A model generated the notes under the pieces. The model was not told the origin of the DNA and did not search any database. It saw only the letters and a list, made by a program, of their open reading frames with translations. 64,000 nucleotides of DNA from Paramecium tetraurelia (Eukaryota > Ciliophora > Oligohymenophorea > Peniculida > Parameciidae): assembly GCF_000165425.1 (NCBI RefSeq), contig NW_001799288.1:523067-587066 (forward strand), in the 5' to 3' direction. Shown here in pieces: positions 23,956 through 37,567 of this stretch. How positions within the stretch are numbered: the first letter of the stretch is position 1; each line of letters begins with the position of its first letter. The position numbers were made by a program, and so were the translations under genes.

Positions 23956-25933
23956 ATGGAATAAATACAATATGGGAGTGCTTCAGAATACAAGAGTCAC
24001 ATTTTTCAAAAAAACGTTTCTTATTATGTTGAACTCTTTATTTTCCAAAAATTAGGGTAAGAGGCAGAGTTAAATATCCTATGTGCATTTTCAAGATTAC
24101 CTGTAAAAATACCTGTTAGACATTAAAACATTGTTAATATCGAATGCATATATGATTTAGAGGTGTGGATGGAATTCTTCGCGATCAAGTTAAAGTAAAA
24201 ATGAATAGTATTTGCTTACTAGAGAATAGAATAATTTTAGTTGTCCAGGATGCAAATAATATGTATACTTTTCAGATTTCGGTATAGACTTTGGATTATA
24301 TCATATTTTGGCAGAAAAGCAACTTTTAGAACAAAGTGGCCAAAAACTATTAGGTAATAAGATAATCTATTCACTCAACAATGGAAAAGTAATCTATTAT
24401 GCACTATCCAAATAAGATAAAAAGACAAAACTTAAAATTCCTGGAACAAACCCCATATTTAGATTATAAGTATCCAAAAATAACCTCAATATGAAAAATC
24501 TTAATCCAAGACAATAAGACATTCTTGATCAAATGAATTACACTATTTCAAAAATAAAAGATTTCATATCTTTTAAAATGCATCAAGGAAAATAGAAAGG
24601 AATATAGATTAATTAAATGAAGTAAGTATTAAAAGCAAAACTTGAATAATTAAAGACTACGTTCAGAAAATCCTAAAATTTAGTTTAATTGGGTGTCAAA
24701 TCTTTGGAAAGTCAATTTATTTTTGGTCTTAAGAAACTTTAAAAAGATGGAAAAAATGCAGGGAGCGTGGTATTGTTTCTTAATAACTATAGCTTATTGT
24801 ATATTATCCACATTTAGGAATATGGTAGGATTATGAAATAAAGACAACTCCAGAAAAACATTTCCAATATGAATTTTAATTATATGCAAAGGAATAAGGC
24901 TCAGAAAAGGAGAACATCATCTATGTAATAGGAGGCAGAGTAAAAAATTTTGAATCAAGCAATTTATTTGTCAGAATCAGATTTCCTAAAGACCCTTTTA
25001 CTCTAGAAAAATCGGTATATGTCGATTATCTACCCAATTTACCAAATGCAGCATTCAACTATTTGGGAGGATGCTACGATAAGTATGATTTTGATTAACT
25101 TTAGTAATGTCTATATCTTTTGTGGCCAAAAAAGAACTCTAGATTAATAAGGTAGGGCGAATGATACAATTTTTGATGTTGGATATACTTTTAAGAATGG
25201 GTAATGGAATAAATTGAATGAGAAAGTTGAGAAAAGATATGATGGTAGTTGTACAATAATTAATCATTAAAAATATGATAAATGTCTAATCTTATATGGA
25301 GGAATTGAATAATTACTTGATGGTAGAGTTGGATACAATGTTCAATAATAATAACATGTAGTTCAAGTATTCTAATTTAAATAAGAAAAATTCTTAGGCA
25401 AAGGATTCAAATTGAAATTTTCAGACAATCACCAGGATAATTATTAAAAATATATGTTCTCATGTCCAATATTCTCAATTCCATATGGTACTCATAGTGA
25501 ACTATTGATCGCAGGAGAATTTTTGAAAACAAATTATAAAGAAGGAAGAGAAGTCTATATTTTTGATTGGCAAGAGGGCACAATTACAAAAAATTAACTA
25601 CAAACATAACCTCTGGAATAAATATTACTTTCTAATATTCAAAAAAATTACAATTACTCAGCTCCTGAATTACTTTAGCCTGTCTAAGATATTGAAGGTG
25701 CTTTCTTGTTTGGCAATTATTACACAATCCATTAAGAGGAGATATAAATAGATTCTAGAACTACTTTTTAAAACTTTCAGTTATTTGAATATAAGGCAGC
25801 CAATGGATAAGGTATATAATAAATTTTAAATGTGTTAGTATCAATTAGACCATTTTTGCAAAGAGAAGTTTCAATTAAATAAGCAATTGAAGCATTGTAA
25901 AATTTACCAAATTAAGAAAACAAAAATTTATGA
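23956..25933 (+). CDS. kelch-like beta-propeller protein (probable)
   Basis: Begins MEQIQYGSASEYKSHIFQKN 41 bases from the divergent Sfi1-like gene. Introns of 20, about 38, 23 and 22 nt give 625 codons (624 aa), stop TGA 25931-25933; the second intron is the least certain. Propeller-like units carry GG or GxG after hydrophobic strands: IIYVIGGRVKNFES, YLGGCYDNNVYIFCG, CLILYGGIEQLLDGR, ELLIAGEFLKTNYKEGREVY, IEGAFLFGNYYTI. A Lys/Gln-rich helix sits between the first and later blades. Kelch propellers are usually protein-interaction platforms; no BTB, F-box or catalytic domain is visible. Confidence 0.6.
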
Positions 25934-26023
25934 ATTATCCATAATATAAATCAATTTAGGTAATAAATTTAGATAAGATAAATAAATTTTAAATAATCAA
26001 AAATTGTGATAATATATATCTTT

Positions 26024-27765
26024 TCACTCTAAGCTTAAATGCAAATGAGGATCTGATATTCCAGCCTCTATGTTTCTTTGCATTTGATCCCTGAACTTCC
26101 TTAGAGCCTCCCTTACATCTGGAATCTTCTTCTAGACAATTTAAATTAATAATGGAGACAACAATAATAGAGCTTGATCATCTAAATCCCCGTACCAACT
26201 TTAGATTTGTATTCCATTGTCAGGTTGCAATTAAAAATTTTCAGCTAAATTATCTATGATTATGGTTTTCTTAATATCTCTTCCAATCTTTTAAATATCC
26301 TTTACATATGTGTTTTTGACCAGAGTGGTATGTTATCTGTATAGTCTATGGGTGATGGATTTATCTTCATCAATAAGATCTAAAATGAAATCTGCGTAAT
26401 CTTGTTGTGCAGCAGTAAAAATAACAATTTCATAAAATTTAGACATATCCTTCAGAAATTGCTGTGCAAAAGGTCTAACTAAGAACTGGCCCTCATCTAC
26501 TAACTATATAAAAAATCAATGATTACTTCTTAGTAATGAACCAAAGTCTCATCTAAATCTATGACTAAAGTGTATCTATTCGTCTTAGATAAATAAGGTA
26601 TCTAATAACAATCTATCACTTCTTCATAGTCAAATTAGAAATCTTATGAATCCATTGTCAATCTTAACTATTCAATGTGAGATAACTACACAATAATGTA
26701 AGAAATGATACAATTTTTTGATATTCCTGTTTAATGAATTCAGTTCCCTAATGTAAAGTGATTCTATCTAGGTTTGCTAAGGTTTTTTCCAAAGAACTTA
26801 GTTTATCATCTGTTGAATTCTCAACACTAAGAAATATTGATAAATAAATACAATAATACTAGGAGTGAATAAACGACATTGCAATTTTTACGGATCAAAT
26901 TGATATCTAAAAATTGATAGTTTTTTTATGGTCTGACTTTATTTAATCTGGCTTGTATCAATGCTCTTTGAGATTGTGAGAGAGTATTAGATTGATTGAT
27001 TAATTGAAGATGTAAAATCATACTATTGTGAATATAGAATAACAGGTTTTTTAAATTCTATTGATCTTCTTCAAAAGTGTCAGATAATGCTTTGTATAGA
27101 ATAACTAAGATGCCTATTCTCTCTAGATGTATTTACTTAGAGAGTATTTGTTAAGTAATTTTATCTTTTTCTTCCAATATGAAGTGAGATATTCGATTAA
27201 GATAATTTTTACATTAATTGATGACTTTCTTTTTTCTACTAATAACTGCCATGATGGTAAACACAATTTCTTCTAAATTGATGAGATTTTAAATTTATTC
27301 ATCTGAATCATTTATAGTAGAACTTGTTGATTCATTTTTATGAGACTTTGATTCTTCAGTCTTATATTTTTAAGTATCTTTATTTTTGCAATTTTGTTAT
27401 TATTTTTATTAATCTAGTCTTTGATTTATTTATTAGTAGATTTTTTTAATCTCAAAAGGCATTTAGTAAAGAATTTGAGGCGAAATAGATCGTTATGATT
27501 TATTTATAGATGTGTTGTCTAGTTATGATTTTGGACTGGAGGTTCTTTTAAATAATTGTTCTTGAGAATTTTATCTTTTGTAAAACAACTCTTGTAAAAT
27601 TGCATGTGCTTTTGGAATAGATTTTTTTTTATCATTAAATGACTTATTTATTGGGGACTTATCTGCTGATTACTCGTAATTATTTCTTGATGATCGAATA
27701 TCAATAGGAGGCTTATTAGTTTTGAGTTAATTGGAAGTTTTCAGTTGCTATTGATTGCTCTGCAT
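26024..27765 (-). CDS. FCP1/NIF-type HAD phosphatase (SCP/Dullard family)
   Basis: Ser/Thr phosphatase of the HAD fold. The C-terminal ~200 residues contain LVIDLDETLVHYQ (DxDxT nucleophile motif intact), FYEIVIFTAAQQDYADFILD, HRLYRQHTTLVKNTYVKDIQ, KKTIIIDNLAENFQLQPDNG and DLDDQALLLLSPLL. The Dullard-type VDNS motif reads IDNL, so the Ser after Asn is replaced. The N-terminal ~300 residues are Ser/Lys/Gln-rich then helical. Introns of 25, 29 and 23 nt give 555 codons, 554 aa; ATG 27763-27765, stop TGA 26024-26026. Targets could be the RNA polymerase II tail or lipin-like proteins; the sequence does not decide. Confidence 0.85.
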
Positions 27766-27817
27766 TAAAATTATTTTATTAAATATAGAAATTTTTAATT
27801 AAAATATTATAACATCA

Positions 27818-30800
27818 TCAATCATCTTTTAATTTTTCACATTAAGAACCATCATTTTCGACATTTTTCATCATTTGTTCCAATAAGTATTCTTGTCTTT
27901 TCAAGACTTTGGTCACCCATCCTGGCTCATCAGGAATCACAGTTTCAATTATAAACTTAAGCCCAATTACGATGTGTTCTGCAGCAATAAGAAGTAAGAA
28001 ATTTCGAAGAGCTTGCTATCATATTAATGCTATTATTACTGATGATTCATCTGTTTCATCTACTTTGCCAATCAAATTATTCAATTGATCTTAATTTGCA
28101 TAGTAAATTGTCAAACAATTGATTATTGTACCTATGTATCCGACAATGAGTAATACGCTATTCCATAATCCAATTGATTTCTTAGCTTCAGCTCTGGGTC
28201 TCTTTACAAAAGTAATGAAACCATAAAGGAGACCATCTAAATTGATAATATTAAATAACAAAATAGCTATGGGTATTAATTGCGAACTGGCACTAAACAT
28301 AGTAACCATGCAAAATTGGAGAATCTAAAATATTCAACAATGCCTTACAAAATAAGTAAATTGATCAACATGATTGGGAGTAGGAATCATAATCTTATTC
28401 TATTCAACTGATCTAAGGAACTTTTTATAGCCCATGCTTTTTCTGTCAAAGCTTTTGTTGGTCTGATTTTGAGTTTCATTATCTAAAATACTGGCCATCT
28501 ATGAAGTGTACATTTTTCTCCATTTCCCTTCCAGAAACAATTCGAATTCTTTATTCAAGAAGTACTTCTTAATTGAGTAATGAATCAAAGGGACAATCGT
28601 AAATCTAAGATAGTGCATGACAGCCCATACAATAGTAAATGTAATAGACATGATATTTAATTCATCTGCGTCTGGATCAATGACAGACTTGTAGAATAAA
28701 CGACCGAAGGAATTCAAAAAAGCAAAAGAGAACACCTTTATTATGTAGACATCTTCCAATTCATTTTGATACTAATGATTTTCATATTCAAGTGACAATC
28801 TTGCAAAATAATTAAATATTTCGTTAGTAATTTTTATTGATATACCCAAACCAATAGAACAAAGTATAGTAAATTCAGTAGTGCGTTCTTTCAATTGAAT
28901 AATATAATAGTAACCAATCTACTCCCCTGCAATCAATATTACAGCCAAAAGCACCAAAGGCGTGACTGATTTATAGTATTTCCATCTGTCTCTAGTAGAA
29001 TATTTAATTTCAATCTTGTGAGTGACATCTTCAATCCAAAATTGTCCTTTGAATGATGGAATTGTCTATTTTTCTTCAGTCTCAACATGCATATCAAATT
29101 GAAACATCATTTCACTTTGTTTTCTCTTCCAAAATTCAAAGAAGATAGTTGCCCAAACAGCTAATGCTATAGTGTAGATTGGAACAAATAAAGAATTAAT
29201 TTCATTTGTTGCATAGACATAAACCCCAAGCATTATGCCTGGTACAGCTGGAAGGAATAGCCAAGTGGTGAAAAAACTTAAAAAAACAAAAAAGAATCCC
29301 ACTTCTGCTCCAAAATATGCTTTAATAGCACTTGGTGTTCTACATTAATTTGATTTCAATGATAATGGTTCTTTGAGTAGTTCCCATTTCTCTCTTTTCC
29401 ATTAATTATAGATCAGTACCTTCTCCTCATCATCATGCAATGGGAAGTGATCTAATAACAATTTATCATGAAGGAACTAATCTAAATCAAATTCGTCATA
29501 CAATAAGGACAAAATAATCTATTGATCATGATAATGATGAAAATTTTCATATGTCTCTGCTTTATTTCTGTCGAATTGACAAATTATCCCTTCCTTAAAA
29601 TTATAGATCATCATCTTCTCATAATCAGCAACTAGATTTTTCAATTCATTTGAGACCTTAATAATATAATAGAAACAAGATTCATCATAAGATCTTATAG
29701 GCACTGCCTTAAATTTACCTACCTTCACTTTAGTCTTAATATTGTCCAATTGCTATTTTACTAAATTTTCACTTGCATTAGTTCCGACCAGTACATATTT
29801 GTAACCACTTTTAATTAAGTTCTTCTCTGTTTTCAATAATGTTTATCTTAATTCCTTAATGGCTACTGATCTTGAAGATGCAAAGGCTGTTTAATTTCTA
29901 AAATTATATAAGTGATGATCTGCACCTATTTTAATTAAGTACCTCACAATCTTTTCATGTCCCTAAAATCAAATCAATATTATGTTTAATACTTATTCAA
30001 CTGCAATATGTAGGGCTGATTACGGCTTTTCTATTGTCATTATGTTGACCAATTTCTTAACATTAAACTTTTTAATTTAATTCTCAGATTCAAAAAAGAG
30101 TTCTACCAATTTATCATGTCCATGGTAGGCAGCTGCATGAACTGCATTTCTTCCTTTATATGAAGGAGCAAATGGAGAGAATTATTATTTTAATAATGGT
30201 TTCACCAACTCCAAATCGCCTAAAACACTTGCCCAAAACAAGTAATTCAGACCAACCATTTCATACTTGCGTCTGTCTACTGTATCCTTATGTATCTCTT
30301 CCTAATTGAGTTCAAATTCGCTTTCCTCCATATTTTCATCTAAACTTTTTAACTACTGAATATGTTGCTCACTCTTGAAGTAATGAGCCAAGAATTTAAC
30401 TATTAAGTATTTGACCACCTTTTTCTGAGTCTCTTGATCTTTCCCTTTCATTAATGCTACGTCAATTGGAAACTATTTTCTATCGTTCTTCTTCAGCACT
30501 ATCTTAGAATTATTCTTACTTAGATTAGGATTTTTCCATAATAACAACTGGGTTAACTTAAAATCACCGTAAAAGCAAGACCAATGCAATGGATTATTTA
30601 TATAGTCTTTTAAATATTCGCCTAGCGTGGCTCCCCTTTATAAAAGTAATTTAGCTATTTTGTATTTCGTTTCTGCTATCAATTACTTATCCCTGGGTTT
30701 AATAGTAGATTCATCAATGTCCTAATTGTATCCTCTTACACAAACCAACATAAGAGCTGAATTCCCTATTCAAGAGTTTAGAAAATAAGATTATACCTTA

Positions 30801-31418
30801 GTTATCCTTCGAATTCAGATCAAGGCAATGAAGATCGAGAAAATACTCTACAACATCGTAATGTCCTCTATAAGCAGCCTTTATAAAGTATTTATTTACA
30901 TAATGTAAGGCATTTCTTCCATAATAATCAGATTTCTTACATGCATCTTAAAGGTGTTTAGAAGTTAATGAATCCTGCTGTTTTGAAGTTAAAGAGAGCA
31001 ATTGTTTTTTAATAAAATCCAATTTTCCATCTTATGCTGCCTTTGATAATATTAATCATTGTTTATTACCTCAAGAAGGTTAATTTCTTCATGAACAAAA
31101 AAATGCATTTAATTTAATAATATAATCAATAACTAAGCATCTCTTATCCCCAGAATCTCATAACACAAATTTCCTTCCTCCCTTCCCTTATGTTCCAACA
31201 ACTATTCTTAAATTCTCAATTATAAATTGAAAGGTTCGACATTCTAAATTTATTCTTTAACTCCTATTATTTAGAATATTTTCAATCTTAAAATTGTAAA
31301 TCGTTTCAAGACTTGACCGTAGATAACTAATTAAAATCAAAAAAGTAATTATGAAGTTTATAGGAATAATTAACTTAAAGCCATTAAAATGTTAACAGAG
31401 AAAAAGCTTTGCTCTCAT
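27818..31418 (-). CDS. ankyrin-repeat anoctamin (TMEM16) fusion
   Basis: Anoctamins are calcium-activated chloride channels or lipid scramblases. N-terminal half: ankyrin repeats (INLLEAAQDGKLDFIKKQLL, GRNALHYVNKYFIKAAYRGH, NPLHWSCFYGDFKLTQLLL, GRNAVHAAAYHGHDKLVELF, GHEKIVRYLIKIGADHHLYN). C-terminal half: anoctamin blocks FPLHDDEEKVLIYNQWKRE, AIKAYFGAEVGFFFVFLSF, ALAVWATIFFEFWKRKQSEM, IIKVFSFAFLNSFGRLFYKS, and a last segment LLLIAAEHIVIGLKFIIETV before the stop TGA at 27818-27820. At least seven short introns are needed. The far N-terminus (MRAKLFLCQHFNGFKLI from ATG 31416-31418) joins the ankyrin part only if one T is dropped in a seven-T run (31097-31103); otherwise ATG 31106-31108 (MHFFVHEEINLLEA) is the start. 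Confidence 0.85.
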
Positions 31419-31656
31419 TAATGCATTTTCTAAAATATCAAAACAATATATTCTGTCCTTATAAAATTATAGAAATTTACATAACAGTTTATTGTTATTT
31501 GTTTCACTTCTAATACTTAAGTTAAACAATGTCAGATAGATAATTAAATTAAATCCTTATTCAAATATCTATTTTCTTATATATTATTGATTTCATCCTG
31601 AGGCTCATGTTTTAAATAAGATATTATTATAAATATTATTATTTATTAAAGTTTAA
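31419..31656. other. short AT-rich intergenic region
   Basis: No coding or RNA feature seen between the ankyrin-anoctamin start and the stop of the next minus-strand gene. Confidence 0.5.
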
Positions 31657-32082
31657 TCAATTATTTTAAATTTAGATTGTCGCACTTATTTACTCTTTTA
31701 GATACATATGTGAATCTTCATATTTTAAATTGCAATATTACTTTGCTACCTACTAAAAATTGTATTAAATTTATGATTATTTAATATTTTATTCCATCAA
31801 AGACCTAAAATATAAATCATTTATTGGCAAAATCTAAGACATTTCCTTTAAGCTTTATTCTCTAGTTTCTATCGCATTAAATACTTTTATGAATAGGATT
31901 TCATATTTTTGCAAAAACTCAATAATATTTTTAATCCCATTTAACCTTATTTCAACATTGATAGACCTTAGAAATAAAGAAGAATCTCTGAGTTCTATCA
32001 ATTATGATTTCTTTTTAATAGACTCCTAAAATTAGGATAAATTACTTACTAATGCTTTAATTTCTCTTGAGATTTAAAGCAT
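31657..32082 (-). CDS. small helical protein (141 aa), unknown function
   Basis: Uninterrupted 142-codon frame, ATG 32080-32082 to TGA 31657-31659, with many TAA/TAG as Gln. Starts MLQISREIKALVSNLSQF; the rest is amphipathic helix with mixed charge (IINVE..., AIETREQSLKEMSQILPIND) and no signal or TM segment. A 24-base stretch in frame (gtaagtaatt...attttag) has the form of an intron without a stop, so the true product may be eight residues shorter. Coil-like; no family recognised. It starts 30 bases from the divergent WD40 gene. Confidence 0.6.
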
Positions 32083-32112
32083 ATTAAATATTATATATTA
32101 AAAGTTCCGTTA

Positions 32113-34152
32113 ATGGAATAAAATATTTCAATCAAATGTCCAATTCATAGAAGAGAATTAATAGTAACAGGATGTATTAATCCAAATTGCAATCGTTCAC
32201 CTTTGATTTGTCAAATGTGTCCAGACGCTCACTCTGAGCATTATTCAAATATAGTTCAAATTTCAGAATGGCTTTAGAAAGTAGCCAAGACTATTTAAGA
32301 AGGCTCGAAAACCTTAAAATAGATAAAAGATATCAATTAAATTGATTCTGTTTTAAAGTGGTGTGAAGATAACGAGATGCATCTCAAAAAGGTTGATGAA
32401 CATTGTAAAGCTTAGAAGGCTTTAATTAATGAAGATTTCAATTATCTGAAAGATCTTTTTGTAGAAAAATGCAATTAAGCATAAGCATAATTAGAATAAG
32501 ATATAGAAGACTTTTATACAAAATATAAAGAATAATTTAAAATCTGTAAACTGATTATGGATGACTCATATATTTTATAGAAATAATGTAATCCTTATAG
32601 TAATGTGCACAACTTAATTTATAAATTACAGTAATCAAATTCAAAAGAAGCTTAAGAATTGATTAATTCAATTAGAAAATTAATTAACAAGCCATATGAT
32701 CCAATAGAAAATATCAAGTAATGTGCAGAATCAATAACTGAAATGACATATAACCTTCCTGTGTTTGCATTTTAAGATGGTGTAGATAGCTTCGTAAATT
32801 AATTGGCTGATTAAATACACAACCATTTTAAAACAAAACTAAACATTACCTTGCCCAGAAAGATAGTGTCACCCATAAAATATTAACCCAAAAATCTTCA
32901 TAAATAGTATTCTTTGCCAACTGAAAATATGACACACAATTACAACAGCAATTAAAATGTATCGAAATCACCCCGTATAAATCAAAAACTCACGTTTTCT
33001 CCTTAAAATAGCATAGCTATGCATTCAAAAACTATAGTAGGGCAATGTAGTGATTTTACATTAAAGCCTTTAAAAAAATATTAATTAGACTTTAATGTAT
33101 CAGCAATTGAAGTTATTACTCCATAGATATTTGCAATGACATGTAGTAATGACCCTCATTTGAGAGTGTTTGATACAATTTAAAAGCGAATTCATACATT
33201 GTCTACTCATATAACTCCAATCATATAATTACACAAATCAATTGATTAGGTTGTTCCATTACAGTAACATAATAACTCTAAACCATCAACTTATTTGTTT
33301 ACATTATCAAATGAATAGTTAGTTGTCTGGGCTTTTGATTTTACTAATTCATCAATGATTGTCCCATACATCTATCATAAATATCTATTCAACAACTAAA
33401 TAACATAAACTTGCTATTTATAGGATAACTCTTGTCTTGTACTTGGAGATTAAGTTGGAACTGTGGAGGTGTATAACTTTTAGTCATCTAAATTATAATA
33501 GAATGGCATCAAGGGAAAACATTAGAAACAGATATCATCTATTTTATTATTAAAAAAACATGATAAGTTTATTTGTAGTTCTTATGATTAAACATTATCA
33601 ATTTGGAAAATGTTATACAATCAGTAGTCTTTTGAAAATACTTATTGTGAATCAATCATTTAATGTGGGAACATGCTTGGATAAATTTAAATAATTAATT
33701 AGTTTTAATCAAATCCAAATTTATTGTTAGTTGGAAATCTAGAGGGTATTATTGTATAATAATTAAAGGGTCATTAAAGATTGTCAATTTGATGAATTAA
33801 TGTGTCATTTTAGAATCGGACATTCAAAAAAATACTAATTCGATCTGTGATTTTATTATAGCTGAAGATGCCAATAAAGGTATTTGAATAATAATATCAA
33901 ATAGAAACAATATCAGTGATAACATATTTATAGTCTAGTAAATCTCTAAGATTTTGGAGATTGTAGAACAACGATATGGGTTGGGCTTAAAATGAATAAA
34001 AGATTGAAGTTGCTTTATCATTATCTGAGAATATGATCAGATCAAAACTTCAATTAGTTTAAATGCCTTCCAGTACTTAAAACACTGTAGTTTTAATAGC
34101 TAATGAAATCAACAAAGAGTTGTTAGTTTATGAAATTATTAATAAATAGTGA
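32113..34152 (+). CDS. B-box-like zinc finger, coiled-coil and WD40 protein
   Basis: N-terminus: Cys/His cluster KCPIHRRELIVTGCINPNC...PLICQMCPDAHSEHY, which fits a B-box zinc finger. Residues ~55-260 are helical and Gln/Lys-rich (coiled coil), then a Ser/Pro-rich linker. From ~330 there are WD40-like blades: VITPQIFAMTCSNDPHLRVF, QLVVWAFDFTNSSMIVPYIY, SCLVLGDQVGTVEVYNFQS, DKFICSSYDQTLSIWKMLYN, NLLLVGNLEGIIIVNLMNQ, SKSLRFWRL. Two introns (26 nt AAG, 25 nt TAG) near 33755-33905 give 663 codons, 662 aa. This order (B-box, coil, propeller) recalls TRIM-like proteins without a RING, a layout frequent in Paramecium; a scaffold role is inferred. Confidence 0.75.
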
Positions 34153-34176
34153 TTATTTAAATATCAATTATATGAA

Positions 34177-35798
<1,622 letters not shown>

Positions 35799-36338
35799 TA
35801 AATAAAATAATTATTTTAATTAATCAAAGAATCAGGATTATTCAAAAGGATGATGATTTATGACAAAATATCATAATTTTATTTTTCATTTTATTAAATG
35901 TATTATCAAAAATTGAAAGAGTTAATTAAAATTATTATTATATTTTTTTAATTAATGCTTTATGGCAATTGACATAAGAAAAGTATGTAATAATCTTGAT
36001 GCTTTAAAGGAATCTTAGTTTTTTAAATAATAATTTAATTATTAAAAAATTATTGTTGAACTCTAATCTTCGTGATTATGTTCAAATAAATAATGTATTA
36101 AAGTGAATATTATAGGGATTTCGTATTCTTTAAGATCTGAAAACAGCAATTTGATTATTCTCAATGAAAAGATATGTGAATATTTTATTAATCAACAGTA
36201 TTCACATTATATAAAATACATTGAGATGTATTCAAATAGTCTTTAGATTATTCTTGTTCTGAGTATTAAATAAAAGATATAAGTATTTTAGATACAAATC
36301 AAATGATTGTTTAATTAATAAATATTATTTATTTTGGA
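35799..36338. other. gap with one doubtful small plus-strand reading
   Basis: AT-rich. A possible small plus-strand gene from ATG 35962 (MAIDIRKVCNNLDALKESQF...) needs two introns (about 32 and 24 nt) to reach a TGA at 36165-36167. Composition is coding-like but there is no family support, so it is not listed as a gene. Short inverted repeat around 35850-35870 (tgatttatga...tcataatt). Confidence 0.3.
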
Positions 36339-36830
36339 ATGTGGTATAAAAACTTTTCAAAACAAAGTTGGAATCTTCGTGTTTGGAGGTACATTTAAGT
36401 TCTTATCATAATTAGAAAGGCTAACATATTGTTCAATTAGGATGATATTGGTATGTTCAAAACAAAAGGAGTTTTGAGATGGAAGGACACTGTATTTAGA
36501 ATGGCAAGAAGTGAAGCTTGTGTAATTAAACTTATTATATAACATTTAGCTTAGAGGATTCAACTTTTTTTTCTTTGCTGGTATGATTGGATCATTCATT
36601 TGGGTTAAATCAAACTATTATGATCCAAAATATGTTGCACCCAAAAAGGTGGAAAGCGAAAAGGAATTGGAAAGATTAGATGCTGAAGCTGATAAAATAT
36701 TGTTCAAAAATAGATTAGAGGCCTATTCAAGACCACATAGAAGTTTGGAAGATCTGATTGCATTCTTATCAGGGTATGAGGGTTGAATTAAGCTAATAAT
36801 AGTTCAAAGACCTTTGATTAGTTTGACTGA
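36339..36830 (+). CDS. small single-TM protein, possibly mitochondrial
   Basis: Best-supported part is the C-terminal half: TLYLEWQEVKLVQLNLLYNI, one TM segment (FNFFFFAGMIGSFIWV), then SNYYDPKYVAPKKVESEKEL and a charged helix. With a 28-nt intron near 36451-36478 and a 29-nt intron (gtatgagggt...aataatag, 36775-36803) the frame from ATG 36339 to TGA 36828-36830 has 145 codons (144 aa), ending GSKTFDQFD. If the last intron is not used it stops at 36786. The first intron would end in GAG, so the N-terminus is uncertain. The size, single TM and charged C-terminus resemble small inner-membrane respiratory subunits, but I do not recognise it. Confidence 0.5.
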
Positions 36831-36841
36831 TTTCATCAGTT

Positions 36842-36967
36842 ATGAAGAGAGCAATGAATAACAGTATGGATCAATAAAATGGTTTGGATTCTTGGATGGA
36901 TGACTAAGATTAAAGAATGCTTAAATATTACCAAAGAAGTATTGGACGTACCCCAAAATTTGATTGA
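36842..36967 (+). CDS. possible 41-aa protein
   Basis: ATG 36842-36844 to TGA 36965-36967. MKRAMNNSMDQQNGLDSWMD then a charged stretch ending GRTPKFD. Composition is unlike the surrounding A/T tracts, so it may be a real small protein; no family evidence. Confidence 0.3.
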
Positions 36968-37126
36968 TTTTGCAATACGATCACATAAGCATATATAAAA
37001 TATCTATAGATTGATAATTATAAAATGGAATTAATTTTCTTATGAGGTAATGATTGAGAATCAGAGTTATTAATATTGAAAATCTCGATAATTTTTAACA
37101 TTTTTATTATTTAAAATTCAAATAAG

Positions 37127-37567
37127 ATGGACCTTTTTGATTAGTTTTAGAGATTCAAGACTACCTTGAAGACTCAAATTGAGCATCGACCTCATTCTCA
37201 ACAAAGGAACACTGTGCTAAAAACCAAATTTAATTAATCAACACTTTAGACATAATAATAATAATAAGTATAAGATGTGCAAAGGAAAAAAACATTGTAA
37301 CATCATAGAAGTTCTACTCTATTTAGTGCTGCTAAAGAGAATTAGGATAAAGTGTAAAAGCAACAGTAACAATAACAAAGATTTACAATGGTGCACAAAT
37401 AGTTGCCTGAAGTATTACCGATGTAATAGATATAACAGATGTCCGATATTTTAATTGATTGTAGTGAGGGTTAAATAAACTCGTTATCAACCTAATATGT
37501 CGAAGAGTTAGTTAAATTATCAAGCATTATTATGTATAAAGTGAAAAATTCAAAATTCTACTCATGA
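37127..37567 (+). CDS. Gln-rich small protein (146 aa)
   Basis: Single exon of 147 codons, ATG 37127-37129 to TGA 37565-37567. Starts MDLFDQFQRFKTTLKTQIEH; the middle has Gln runs encoded by TAA and CAA; the C-terminal ~50 residues are more ordered (DILIDCSEGQINSL, YVEELVKLSSIIMYKVKN). No signal peptide, TM segment or known motif. Its stop codon abuts that of the convergent CXC gene: the two stops form TCATGA at 37562-37567, so the genes have no intergenic space between their coding ends. Confidence 0.65.
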
